DNA of 64,000 nucleotides from Lentzea albidocapillata subsp. violacea (GCF_900100275.1 NZ_FNET01000015.1:1-64000), one strand, 5' to 3'; numbered from the stretch's first letter, positions 49,090 to 57,506 are shown. Program-made: numbers and translations. The notes: generated by a model from the letters alone, not told the origin.

Positions 49090-50169
49090 TTGGCGTCCTT
49101 CACCATGCCGGAGTTCTACGTGCCACACCCGGCGCGGATGAACCCGCACCTCGAACGCGCCCGCGCCCACTCGACGCAGTGGGCGCGGGACATGGGGATG
49201 CTCGACACCGGGGTGTGGACCGACGAGATCCTCGCGGGCGACGACTACGGGTTCATGTGCGCGTGGACCCACCCGGACGCGCCCGCGGAGATCCTCGACC
49301 TCATCACGGACTGGTACGTCTGGGTCTTCTACTTCGACGACGAGTTCTTCGCGGAGTTCAAGCAGAGCAAGGACGTCTCGGGAGCGAAGGCCTATCTCGA
49401 CCGACTGCCGGCGTTCATGCCTCTCAACGGCACGGACCCGTGGCCGGAGCCGCAGAACCCGACCGAACGCGGTCTCGTGGACCTGTGGCAGCGGACGATT
49501 GGGCTGATGTCACAGGACTGGCGGCGCCGGTTCACCACGAGCACCCACAACCTGCTGCTCGAGTGCATGTGGGAGATCAAGAACATCGAGAGCGGCACGG
49601 TCGCCAACCCGATCGAGTACATCGAGATGCGCCGCAAGGTCGGTGGCGCACCGTGGTCGGCGAACCTGGTGGAGGTCTCCGAGGCAGCCGAGGTGCCCGC
49701 GTCCGTCGCGGGCACCCGGCCGCTGCGGGTCCTGTCCGACACGTTCTCCGACGCGATCCACCTGCGCAACGACATCTTCTCGTACGAGCGGGAAGTGCTG
49801 CGGGAGGGCGAGAACTCCAACGGGGTGCTCGTGTTCGAGAAGTTCTTCGGCCACGACACGCAGACCGCCGTCGAGGCCGTGAACACCCTGCTGACCTCAC
49901 GGCTGCACCAGTTCGAGAACACGGTCTTCACCGAGCTGCCTCAGCTGTTCGCCGAGAACGCCCTGGGCCCGGAGGACCAGGCGCGCGTGCTCAAGTACGT
50001 GAAGGGCCTGCAGGACTGGCAGTCCGGCGGCCACGAGTGGCACCTGCACGCGGGCCGCTACACCAAAGCTGAAGGCGGCGCAGGCAACTCGGCGTTCTTC
50101 CGCACGATCCTGCGCGGGCCGACCGGCCTGGGCACCTCCGCGGCATGGCTGGGGGTGCCCCGTGGTTGA
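49090..50169 (+). CDS. Class I terpene cyclase, germacradienol/geosmin-synthase N-domain-like
   Basis: A 359-residue cyclase, probable cargo of the shell. It resembles the N-terminal (germacradienol synthase) half of geosmin synthase along its whole length: FYVPHPARMNPHLERARAHS, then aspartate-rich motif DDEFFAE at residues 83-89, RRKVGGAPWSA, NDIFSYERE (Mg-binding N227, S231, E235) and KGLQDWQSGGHEWH. Both metal motifs are intact, so it should be active on FPP. The C-domain of geosmin synthase is missing and is replaced by a tail with GPTGLGTSAAWLG. TTG 49090 with GAGGGA upstream; 3 nt after shell 1. Whether the product is germacradienol or something else is unknown. Confidence 0.9.
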   Translation: MASFTMPEFYVPHPARMNPHLERARAHSTQWARDMGMLDTGVWTDEILAGDDYGFMCAWTHPDAPAEILDLITDWYVWVFYFDDEFFAEFKQSKDVSGAKAYLDRLPAFMPLNGTDPWPEPQNPTERGLVDLWQRTIGLMSQDWRRRFTTSTHNLLLECMWEIKNIESGTVANPIEYIEMRRKVGGAPWSANLVEVSEAAEVPASVAGTRPLRVLSDTFSDAIHLRNDIFSYEREVLREGENSNGVLVFEKFFGHDTQTAVEAVNTLLTSRLHQFENTVFTELPQLFAENALGPEDQARVLKYVKGLQDWQSGGHEWHLHAGRYTKAEGGAGNSAFFRTILRGPTGLGTSAAWLGVPRG

Positions 50170-51214
50170 GATTCCCTCGTTCGACATGCCTTTCGCCGCA
50201 AGGCTTTCACCGCACGTGGACCGCGTCCGTCAGCACACCAGGACGTGGGTGCGGGACATGGGCATGCTCGGCGGCGCGCCGTGGACCGAGGCGTTCTACG
50301 ACGCCGCGGACTACGGCGGCTTCGGCCCGCTGACCCACCCGACGGCTTCCCTGGACGACCTCAAGCACATCAACGACTGGCACACGTGGGGCTTCTACGT
50401 GAGCGACGCGTTCCGGGACGGCTTCCTCCGGCCGCGCAACGTCGCGGGCGGCAGGGCGTTCGTGGCGGCGCTGAAGTCGGTGCTGAGCGGCTCGCCGCCC
50501 TCGCCGAACCCGGCCGAGAGAGGCCTGGCCGACCTGGTCTCGCGGTCCACCCTGGACGACGAGGACCGGGAACACCTGGCCGAGCTCTTCGACGCGTTGC
50601 TGTGGGAGCTGCACAACACGGCACAGGGCCGCGTACCCGACCCGATCGACCTCGTGGAGATGCGGCGCCGGTCGATCGCCGCGGAGCTGTCCGCGAAGCT
50701 CGCCCGCAAATCCGTCGGCGCCGAACTGCCGGCGGAGTTGTTGCGCAACAGCACGATGCGGGCGCTCGTCGACTCGTTCGGCGACGTTCCCGCGTTGCGC
50801 CAGGAGATCGTCGGCTTCGACCACGCCTATGCCACCGGTGGCAGCACCACCAGCGCGGTGCTGGCCGTTCAGCAGTTCTTCGGCTGCGAGGTGCAGCAGG
50901 CCGTCTCGGTCGTCGCCGACCTGATCGCGGCCCGGCTGCGGCAGATCGGCTCGATCCTCGGTGAGCTGCCGTCGATCGCCGACGAGTACGGCCTCGACGC
51001 GGAGGCGAAGGCCGGGCTGCACCGGTACGTCGAGGCCCTGAAGTCGTGGCTCGCGGGCGAACTCCTCTGGACGCGGAGATCCGGCCGATTCAGCTCCTCC
51101 CCGGTCCCCACCCGGAAGTCGTTCCACACACCGTCAGGGCTTGGCACGCAGTCGCTCTTCGTCAAACCGCAGGGCCGCGGTCAGGTCACGCCGACGAAAA
51201 GCATGTCGGCATGA
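50162..51214 (+). CDS. Degenerate terpene cyclase, geosmin-synthase C-domain-like
   Basis: A 350-residue cyclase-fold protein. It resembles the C-terminal half of geosmin synthase (WELHNTAQGRVPDPIDLVEM, LKSWLAGELLW) more than the N-half. The metal sites are lost: the aspartate motif reads SDAFRDG (residues 81-87) and the NSE triad region reads QEIVGFDHA (residues 214-222), so all three NSE ligands are changed. It is therefore probably not a Mg-dependent cyclase; a structural, cofactor-independent or allosteric role is possible. A basic Ser/Pro/Thr-rich tail of about 45 residues contains PSGLGTQS, like the tail of the first cyclase. GTG 50162 overlaps the previous gene by 8 bp. Confidence 0.85.
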   Translation: MVEIPSFDMPFAARLSPHVDRVRQHTRTWVRDMGMLGGAPWTEAFYDAADYGGFGPLTHPTASLDDLKHINDWHTWGFYVSDAFRDGFLRPRNVAGGRAFVAALKSVLSGSPPSPNPAERGLADLVSRSTLDDEDREHLAELFDALLWELHNTAQGRVPDPIDLVEMRRRSIAAELSAKLARKSVGAELPAELLRNSTMRALVDSFGDVPALRQEIVGFDHAYATGGSTTSAVLAVQQFFGCEVQQAVSVVADLIAARLRQIGSILGELPSIADEYGLDAEAKAGLHRYVEALKSWLAGELLWTRRSGRFSSSPVPTRKSFHTPSGLGTQSLFVKPQGRGQVTPTKSMSA

Positions 51215-51225
51215 CCTGACCGCGG
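51175..51225 (+). terminator. 21-bp stem-loop across the end of the second cyclase gene
   Basis: The arms 51175-51195 (CCGCGGTCAGGTCACGCCGAC) trimmed here to their key part CGGTCAGGTCA, and 51205-51225, match at 20 of 21 positions around the 9-nt loop GAAAAGCAT. The stem includes the last codons and TGA of the cyclase gene. No T run follows. It could act as a partial terminator, attenuator or RNA-processing/stability signal between cyclase 2 and shell 2. Confidence 0.7.
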
Positions 51226-51275
51226 TACTCGTTCGCTAGTTCCAACCTCGCACCAACAGATTGGCAGGACTTCCA

Positions 51276-52676
51276 GTGACTGTTACCGATCCGGGCCTTG
51301 GGGTCGAGGGCGGGCAGCTGAGCCTTTCGACGCAGGCGGCCCGCAACCTCTCGACCACCACCAAGTCCGCACCGCAGATGCAGGGGATCTCGCCCCGGTG
51401 GCTGCTGCGCCTGCTGCCCTGGGTCGAGGCGAAGGGTGGTGCGTTCCGCGTCAACCGCCGGCTCACCTTCGCGATCGGCGATGGCCGGGTCACGTTCACC
51501 TCCGTGGGTTCCGAGGTGCGGATCGTGCCGCAGGAGCTGGCCGAGTTCGTGCTGCTGCGCGGGTTCGAGGACGAGGCGGCGCTGACCGCCGTCGCGAACC
51601 GCTTCGAGCAGCGCGAGTACCTGCCGGGCGAGGTGATCACGCACCGCGGCGAGTCCGTCGACGAGATCATCGTCATCGCGCACGGCAAGGTCGCCAAGAC
51701 CGGGCGCGGCGAGTACGGCGACGACGTGGCGCTGGGCACGATCGCGGACGGCGAGTACCTCGGCGACGAGCCGGTGCTGTCCGGTTCCGACAAGAACTGG
51801 ACCTTCACCGCGCGTGCGCTGACGCCGACGACGGCCGTGGTGCTGACGCGGGCCGCCTTCGCGCAGCTCAACGGACAGATCGAACCGTTGCGGGAGCACA
51901 TCGCGCAGCAGCTGGCGAACCCGGCGAACGCGTCGAACAAGCACGGCGAGGCCGAGATCGACATCTCGTCCGGCCACGACGGCGAGCCGACGCTGCCCAG
52001 CACGTTCGTCGACTACGAGCTGCGGCCCCGCGAGTACGAACTCTCGGTGGCGCAGACGATCGTGCGCGTCCACACGCGTGTGGCGGACCTGTACAGCCAG
52101 CCGATGGACCAGGTCGAGCACCAGTTGCGGCTGACCATCGAGGCGTTGCGCGAGCGCCAGGAGTTCGAGCTCATCAACAACAAGGAGTTCGGCCTGCTCG
52201 CCAACGCCGACCTCAAGCAGCGGGTCAGCACCGGCTCCGGCCCGGTGACGCCGGACGACATGGACGAGCTGATCTCGCGGCGCCGCAACACCAGGCTGAT
52301 CCTGGCCCACCCCAAGGCGATCGCGGCGTTCGGCCGGCAGCTCAACAACCGCGGCCTGTACGTGCCGACCGTCGAGGTCGAGGGCAAGCAGCTGCAGTCG
52401 TGGCGCGGCGTCCCGATCGCCCCGTGCGACAAGATCCCGGTCAACAAGAACGGCACCACGTCGATCATCGCGATGCGGCTCGGCGAGGAGAAGCAGGGCG
52501 TCGTCGGCCTGCGCCAGACCGGCATCCCGGACGAGTACGAGCCCGGCCTGAACGTGCGGTTCATGGGCATCGACGAGCACGCGATGCTCAAGTACCTCGT
52601 GTCGACGTACTACTCGGCCGCGGTGCTGGTGCCGGACGCCCTGGGCGTGCTGGAGAACGTGGAGATCGGGCTCTAG
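51276..52676 (+). CDS. Family 2B encapsulin shell protein 2 (cNMP-binding-like domain)
   Basis: A 466-residue paralogue of shell 1, alignable end to end: QAARNLSTTTKSAPQMQGIS, inserted cNMP-binding-like domain (IAHGKVAKTGRGEYGDDVAL, ADGEYLGDEPVLSGSDKN), HK97 core (FVDYELRPREYELSVAQTIV, QTGIPDEYEPGLNVRFMGID). The cNMP domain differs most, for example GDEPVLSG against GETVLAG. A mixed shell or two shells with separate cargo are both possible. GTG 51276 has AGGA 6 nt upstream; an in-frame TTG at 51261 is less likely. It is preceded by the stem-loop and followed 2 nt later by the prenyl synthase gene. Confidence 0.92.
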   Translation: MTVTDPGLGVEGGQLSLSTQAARNLSTTTKSAPQMQGISPRWLLRLLPWVEAKGGAFRVNRRLTFAIGDGRVTFTSVGSEVRIVPQELAEFVLLRGFEDEAALTAVANRFEQREYLPGEVITHRGESVDEIIVIAHGKVAKTGRGEYGDDVALGTIADGEYLGDEPVLSGSDKNWTFTARALTPTTAVVLTRAAFAQLNGQIEPLREHIAQQLANPANASNKHGEAEIDISSGHDGEPTLPSTFVDYELRPREYELSVAQTIVRVHTRVADLYSQPMDQVEHQLRLTIEALRERQEFELINNKEFGLLANADLKQRVSTGSGPVTPDDMDELISRRRNTRLILAHPKAIAAFGRQLNNRGLYVPTVEVEGKQLQSWRGVPIAPCDKIPVNKNGTTSIIAMRLGEEKQGVVGLRQTGIPDEYEPGLNVRFMGIDEHAMLKYLVSTYYSAAVLVPDALGVLENVEIGL

Positions 52677-52678
52677 AG

Positions 52679-53725
52679 ATGACAGCCGAGATGACCGAAC
52701 CGCTCGCCGCCGGGCGACCGTCCGGCGAGGTGCTCGCGTGGAGCCGGAGCTTCGTGCTCCCGGCTCTGCGCAAGGCAGTCGACCAGTTGCCGCCGTCGAT
52801 GCGCACGATCGCGGAGTACCACCACGGGTGGCGTGACGAGTACGGCAACCCGGTGCTGGAGAACGGCGGCAAGGCGATCCGTCCCGCGCTGGTGCTGCTG
52901 GCGGCCGAGGCCGTCGGCGGTGCCGCCGCCGACGCGGTACCGGCGGCGGTCGCGGTGGAGCTGATCCACAACTTCTCGCTGCTGCACGACGACGTGATGG
53001 ACCGCGACACGAGCCGCCGCCACCGGGCGACGGCGTGGACCGTGTTCGGCGTCAACGCGGCGATCCTGGCCGGTGACGCGTTGCAGGCCTTGGCCGTGGA
53101 CGTCCTCGCGGGATCAGGACATCCGCGGGCGATGGAGGCGATCCGGACCCTGGGCGACGCCACCGTGGCGTTGCTCGAAGGCCAGGCCTACGACCTGGAC
53201 TTCGAGACGCGGTCCGACGTCGAGGTGTTCGAGGTCGAGCGGATGGCGCGCGGCAAGACGGGTGCGCTGCTGGGTGCCTCCACGGCTTTGGGCGCGCTGT
53301 ACGGCGGCGGGTCCGACGAACAGGTCGAGGCGATGCGCGGCTACGGAACCGAGCTGGGGCTGGCGTTCCAGCACGTGGACGACCTGCTCGGCATCTGGGG
53401 CGACCCGGCGGTGACGGGCAAGGCCGGGCACTCGGACCTGGTGAACCGCAAGAAGTCGTTGCCGGTCGTGCGTGCCCTGACCGCCGGGGTCCCCGCCTCC
53501 GCCGAGCTGGCGTCGTTGTACTTCGGATCGGAGGAGATGAACGCGGAAACGCTTGCGCGGGCCGCACATCTCGTCGACGAGGCCGGTGGACGTGCCTGGA
53601 GCCAGACGGAGGCCGACGAACTGCACACGCAGGCGCTGGTTCATCTCGGCGAGGCCTCCCCGACCGCGCGTGCGGCAGTGGAACTCGGCACGCTCGCCCA
53701 GCTCGTCACCCACCGAGATCACTGA
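52679..53725 (+). CDS. Polyprenyl diphosphate synthase (short-chain trans-prenyl type)
   Basis: A 348-residue trans-isoprenyl diphosphate synthase that should make GPP, FPP or GGPP from IPP and DMAPP. First Asp-rich motif DDVMD in HNFSLLHDDVMDRD, preceded by Phe at position -5 and Ser at -4, fits chain lengths of C15-C20. The second Asp-rich motif is DDLLGIWGD. GKAIRPALVLLAAEAVGG is the substrate-binding Arg region. ATG 52679 lies 2 nt after shell 2. The product probably feeds the neighbouring cyclase; such synthases are also reported as family 2B cargo. Exact chain length cannot be decided. Confidence 0.9.
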   Translation: MTAEMTEPLAAGRPSGEVLAWSRSFVLPALRKAVDQLPPSMRTIAEYHHGWRDEYGNPVLENGGKAIRPALVLLAAEAVGGAAADAVPAAVAVELIHNFSLLHDDVMDRDTSRRHRATAWTVFGVNAAILAGDALQALAVDVLAGSGHPRAMEAIRTLGDATVALLEGQAYDLDFETRSDVEVFEVERMARGKTGALLGASTALGALYGGGSDEQVEAMRGYGTELGLAFQHVDDLLGIWGDPAVTGKAGHSDLVNRKKSLPVVRALTAGVPASAELASLYFGSEEMNAETLARAAHLVDEAGGRAWSQTEADELHTQALVHLGEASPTARAAVELGTLAQLVTHRDH

Positions 53726-53747
53726 ATCCGCTTTGGGAAGGCGCTCG

Positions 53748-54689
53748 ATGACGGAACATCCGCCGCGTTCGGTGCTGCTCGCCTCACCCCGGTCGTTCTG
53801 TGCCGGGGTGGAGCGTGCCATCGAGATCGTGGAACGACTGCTCGACCAACGCGGCGGCCCCATCTATGTGCGCAAGCAGATCGTGCACAACGTCCACGTC
53901 GTGCGCGCGCTGGAAGCTCGTGGCGCCGTGTTCGTGGAGGAGCTGTCCGAGGTGCCTTTCGGTGCCACGGCGGTCTTCTCCGCGCACGGCGTCTCCCCCG
54001 CCGTGCGCGCGGAGGCCCAGGCACGGTCGCTGGACGTGCTCGACGCGACGTGTCCTCTGGTGACGAAGGTCCACGCCGAGGCACGGCGCTTCGCCGAACG
54101 CGGCGACACGATCGTGCTGATCGGGCACGCCGGGCACGAGGAGGTCGAGGGCACGCTGGGCGAGGCGCCCGAGCAGATGGTGCTGGTGGAGACCGTGGCG
54201 GACGTCGAGGCGCTGGAGATCACCGGTCCGGTGTCGTACCTGACGCAGACGACGCTGGCCGTCGACGAGACGGCCGAGGTGGTCGAGGCGCTGGAGCGGA
54301 AGTTCCCGCAGGTGCGCGGACCCGGTTCCGACGACATCTGTTACGCCACCACGAATCGGCAGATCGCCATCCGCGAGGTCGCCGCGCGGTCGGACCTGGT
54401 GCTGGTGGTGGGCTCGAAGAACTCGTCCAACTCGGTGCGGATGGTCGAGCTCGCGGAACGCGGCGGCACTCCCGCCCACCTGATCGACGACGCCTCGGAG
54501 ATCGATCCGGCGTGGCTGGCGGGGGTGACGTCGGTGGGCCTGTCCGCGGGCGCGTCGGCACCTCCCGAGCTGGTGGACGAGGTCGTGGCGGCCTTGGAGG
54601 CTTTGGGCACCGTTTCGGTGTCCACGCACACGACCGCGACGGAGACGATCGCCTTCACCCTCCCGCTGGCGGTGCGCCGTGCTGGCTGA
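53748..54689 (+). CDS. ispH: 4-hydroxy-3-methylbut-2-enyl diphosphate reductase (IspH)
   Basis: A 313-residue iron-sulfur enzyme catalysing the last MEP-pathway step (HMBPP to IPP and DMAPP). The three cluster Cys are in SFCAGVERA, ATCPLVTKVH and DICYATTNRQ; the substrate His in IVHNVHVVRALE and IGHAGHEEVEG, and the SNS segment in SKNSSNSVRM are all present, so it should be active. ATG 53748 has GGGAAGG 6 nt upstream. It ends inside the start of dxs (11-bp overlap). A dedicated copy in this operon would raise C5 precursor supply. A housekeeping copy may exist elsewhere. Confidence 0.93.
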   Translation: MTEHPPRSVLLASPRSFCAGVERAIEIVERLLDQRGGPIYVRKQIVHNVHVVRALEARGAVFVEELSEVPFGATAVFSAHGVSPAVRAEAQARSLDVLDATCPLVTKVHAEARRFAERGDTIVLIGHAGHEEVEGTLGEAPEQMVLVETVADVEALEITGPVSYLTQTTLAVDETAEVVEALERKFPQVRGPGSDDICYATTNRQIAIREVAARSDLVLVVGSKNSSNSVRMVELAERGGTPAHLIDDASEIDPAWLAGVTSVGLSAGASAPPELVDEVVAALEALGTVSVSTHTTATETIAFTLPLAVRRAG

Positions 54690-56385
54690 CATCAGCTCGC
54701 CCGCGGACGTCCGGGCACTCTCCTCCTCCGAGCTTTCCCCGCTGGCCGCGGAGATCCGGTCGTTCCTGATCGCCAAGGTGCGCCGTACCGGCGGCCACCT
54801 CGGCCCGAACCTGGGTGCCGTCGAGCTGACGATCGGTGTGCACCGGGTCTTCGACTCCCCGGTCGACGTGGTGCTGTTCGACACCGGGCACCAGTCGTAC
54901 GTGCACAAGATGCTGACGGGCCGTTGCTCGGACTTCGACTCGTTGCGGCAGGCCGGCGGCATGTCCGGCTACCCGTCCGCGGCCGAGTCGGCGCACGACG
55001 TGATCGAGAACTCGCACGCGTCCACCGCACTGTCCTATGCGGACGGTCTGGCCAAGGCGTTCGAACTCGGCGGCGCCGACCGCCGGGTCGTCGCCATCGT
55101 CGGTGACGGTGCGCTGACCGGCGGGATGTGCTGGGAGGCGCTGAACAACATCGGCGGCTCGTCGCGTCCGGTCGTGGTGCTGCTGAACGACAACGGCCGC
55201 TCCTACGACCCGACGACGGGTGGCTTCGCCGCGTCGTTGCTGAACGGCTCGGCTCGTGGGCTGTTCGAGGCGCTGGGTCTCGCGTACATCGGCGAGGTCG
55301 ACGGGCACGACGTGCACGCCGTCGAGAACGCACTGTGGGAGGCCAAAACGCTCGGCCGTCCGGTCGTCGTGCACTGCAGGACCGTGAAGGGCAAGGGGTA
55401 CACCGCCGCCGAGACCGACGAGGCGGACCGCATGCACGCGGTCGGCGCGTCCGGTGCCACCGGCGGGCGGACGTGGACCGACGCGTTCTCCGACGAGATC
55501 GTGGCCATCGGCGCGGAACGCCCGGACGTCGTCTGCCTGACCGCCGCCATGCTGGAACCGGTGGGGCTGCGGCCCTTCTCCGAACGCTTCCCGGCGCGCG
55601 TGTTCGACGTCGGGATCGCCGAGCAGCACGCCGTGACGTCCGCCGCCGGCATGGCGATGGGCGGGCTGCATCCGGTCGTCGCCGTCTACGCGACGTTCCT
55701 GTCCCGCGCCTTCGACCAGTTGCTGATGGACGTGGCGCTGCACCGGCTCCCGGTGACGTTCGTGCTGGACCGAGCCGGTGTGACCGGCCCGGACGGCGCG
55801 TCGCACCACGGCATGTGGGACGCCTCCGTGCTGCCCGTGGTGCCTGGTCTGAGGTTGGCGGCCCCACGCGATCCTGCTTCTCTGGCCGCGCTGCTGCGTG
55901 AGGCGGTCGAGGTCTCGGACGGCCCCACGGTGGTGCGCTACCCCAAGGCCTCCGTCGGACCGGACGTGCCCGCGGTACGCCGCGTGAGCCACTTCGACGT
56001 GCTGCGCGAGGTCCCGGACGCCGAGGTGCTCCTGATCTCGGTGGGCCCGCTGGCTGGTCCCTGCCTGGCGGCGGCGGAGGAACTCGCCTCGCACGACGTC
56101 CGTGTGAACGTCGTGGACCCGCGCTGGACGGCTCCCCTGGACCCACACCTCGTCAAGTACAGCGGCCAGCACCGCCTGGTGCTCGCCGTGGAGGACACGA
56201 CGTCCACCGGTGCCCTGGGCGCACGCCTGGGTCAGGCGCTGGCCGGTTCCCCGACCTGCGTGGCGACTTTCGCCCTGCCCCCGCGTTTCCTGCCGCACGA
56301 CTCACGCGCCCGCATCTTGCGCGCGCACGGCCTGGACGCCGCCGGCATCACGACGAGCGTGCTGAAGCGCCTCGCCGCGAAGTGA
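54679..56385 (+). CDS. dxs: 1-deoxy-D-xylulose-5-phosphate synthase, short form
   Basis: A 568-residue thiamine-diphosphate enzyme for the first MEP-pathway step (pyruvate + glyceraldehyde-3-phosphate to DXP). The TGGHLGPNLGAVELTIGVH, DTGHQSYVHK, TPP motif GDGALTGG...LNDN (about residues 141-171) and catalytic GIAEQHAVTSA (about residue 314) are intact. The usual 620-640 residues are reduced because the flexible stretch after LNDN/PTTGG that normally precedes LFEALG is missing, so SLLNGSARGLFEALG follows almost directly. GTG 54679 overlaps ispH by 11 bp. The 3' end overlaps the convergent acyltransferase gene by 38 bp. Confidence 0.9.
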   Translation: MLADISSPADVRALSSSELSPLAAEIRSFLIAKVRRTGGHLGPNLGAVELTIGVHRVFDSPVDVVLFDTGHQSYVHKMLTGRCSDFDSLRQAGGMSGYPSAAESAHDVIENSHASTALSYADGLAKAFELGGADRRVVAIVGDGALTGGMCWEALNNIGGSSRPVVVLLNDNGRSYDPTTGGFAASLLNGSARGLFEALGLAYIGEVDGHDVHAVENALWEAKTLGRPVVVHCRTVKGKGYTAAETDEADRMHAVGASGATGGRTWTDAFSDEIVAIGAERPDVVCLTAAMLEPVGLRPFSERFPARVFDVGIAEQHAVTSAAGMAMGGLHPVVAVYATFLSRAFDQLLMDVALHRLPVTFVLDRAGVTGPDGASHHGMWDASVLPVVPGLRLAAPRDPASLAALLREAVEVSDGPTVVRYPKASVGPDVPAVRRVSHFDVLREVPDAEVLLISVGPLAGPCLAAAEELASHDVRVNVVDPRWTAPLDPHLVKYSGQHRLVLAVEDTTSTGALGARLGQALAGSPTCVATFALPPRFLPHDSRARILRAHGLDAAGITTSVLKRLAAK

Positions 56386-57454
56386 CGTACCAGCCGATCC
56401 AGAAGGACAACACGATCGCCCCCGCGCCCACCAGCGGTGCCTTCACCTCCGCGGCAAGGTCGAGCGGACGCAGGCCGGTGGCGAGCGCGAGCAGGATCGG
56501 CCCCTGCACGACGAACGCGACGTAGGCGGACCGCGCCAGCCCCTCCGCGAAGGGCCCCTGGCGCGTCAGCCGCCGCTGCGCCAGCCCGATGAGCCACAGA
56601 CTCCCCGCCACCACCAGGATTCCCTCGATCAGCGCGAGGGCGGCGGCCTGCCACCTCCAGCCACCGAGGAACGGTTCCGCGTTCCTGGCCAGATCCAGCA
56701 CGCCCATGAACGCCGCCGCCACGGGCAGCACGGCGATCGTGCCGATGACGACGTTGCGGGTCATGCGGTAGATCTCGTCCGGCACCCGTTCCGCGAGCTT
56801 GCGCCCGCCGATCGCCCCGAGCAGCAACATCCCGAGACACTGCGGCCACCACCACAGGTGCAGGTCCCCGACCTGCCCGCTGCGCGCCGGGAACACCAGC
56901 CGCGTCAGGAACGTCGTCCCCGCCACGATCATCGTCATGCCCACCAGGGTCCGTGGCGTGATGGCGCGTTCCTTCATCGGCGGTGCCAGGGCGATCGCGA
57001 TGCTGAAGATCAGCAGCACGCCGACGAACCACAGCGACCCGCTGTCCAGGAACGGCCGCCGGTCCGTGAACGCCTGCCACCACGAGACGTCCCGATCGGC
57101 CCCGTTGTAGGCGATCCACACGAACGTCGGCCACACCACGACCGCACTGACCACCCAGGGCGTGCCGAGCCGCACGAGCCGATCGGCGATGAACCGCCGC
57201 CGGCCTTTGCGCTCGATGGAACCGGGCGTGAAGATCCCGGCGACGAAGTAGAAGGTGCCCATGAAGAACAGGCCGGACGGCCCGACCAGCGCCGCCAGCA
57301 CCGTTTCGGCGCCGGGGTGGAACGTGACCTCGTTGACCTCGTCGTACGGCCAGCCGCCGATCGCGGCGTAGCCCAGCAGCGCGTGGCCGCCGATGACCCA
57401 CGCCACCAGGATCACCTTCAGGTTGTCCACTGCGGACAATCTCATGGTTTTCAT
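56348..57454 (-). CDS. Acyltransferase-3 family membrane protein
   Basis: A 368-residue multi-span O-acyltransferase-like protein with about ten hydrophobic segments. The family opening (SAVDNLKVILVAWVIGGHAL), with the catalytic His of the GGH motif, is present; a GRRRFIADRLVRLGTPW cytosolic loop and DLHLWWWPQCLGMLLLGAIG follow. Such proteins acetylate or acylate sugars, peptidoglycan or lipids at the membrane. ATG 57454 is preferred. It is convergent with dxs (38-bp overlap) and shares no unit with the terpene operon. Confidence 0.8.
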   Translation of the reverse strand: MKTMRLSAVDNLKVILVAWVIGGHALLGYAAIGGWPYDEVNEVTFHPGAETVLAALVGPSGLFFMGTFYFVAGIFTPGSIERKGRRRFIADRLVRLGTPWVVSAVVVWPTFVWIAYNGADRDVSWWQAFTDRRPFLDSGSLWFVGVLLIFSIAIALAPPMKERAITPRTLVGMTMIVAGTTFLTRLVFPARSGQVGDLHLWWWPQCLGMLLLGAIGGRKLAERVPDEIYRMTRNVVIGTIAVLPVAAAFMGVLDLARNAEPFLGGWRWQAAALALIEGILVVAGSLWLIGLAQRRLTRQGPFAEGLARSAYVAFVVQGPILLALATGLRPLDLAAEVKAPLVGAGAIVLSFWIGWYVTSRRGASARSS

Positions 57455-57506
57455 GGTCCGCTTCCGGACGCGATCACGCCAGCAGCCAAGAGGGGCGACC
57501 GACCGG

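Noticed and set aside
49090..51214. 2-methylisoborneol synthase as the identity of the cyclases
   Set aside because: Both proteins align better with geosmin synthase halves (RRKVGGAPWSA, DWQSGGHEWH); the Pro-rich N-terminal extension of 2-MIB synthases and an adjacent GPP methyltransferase gene are absent.
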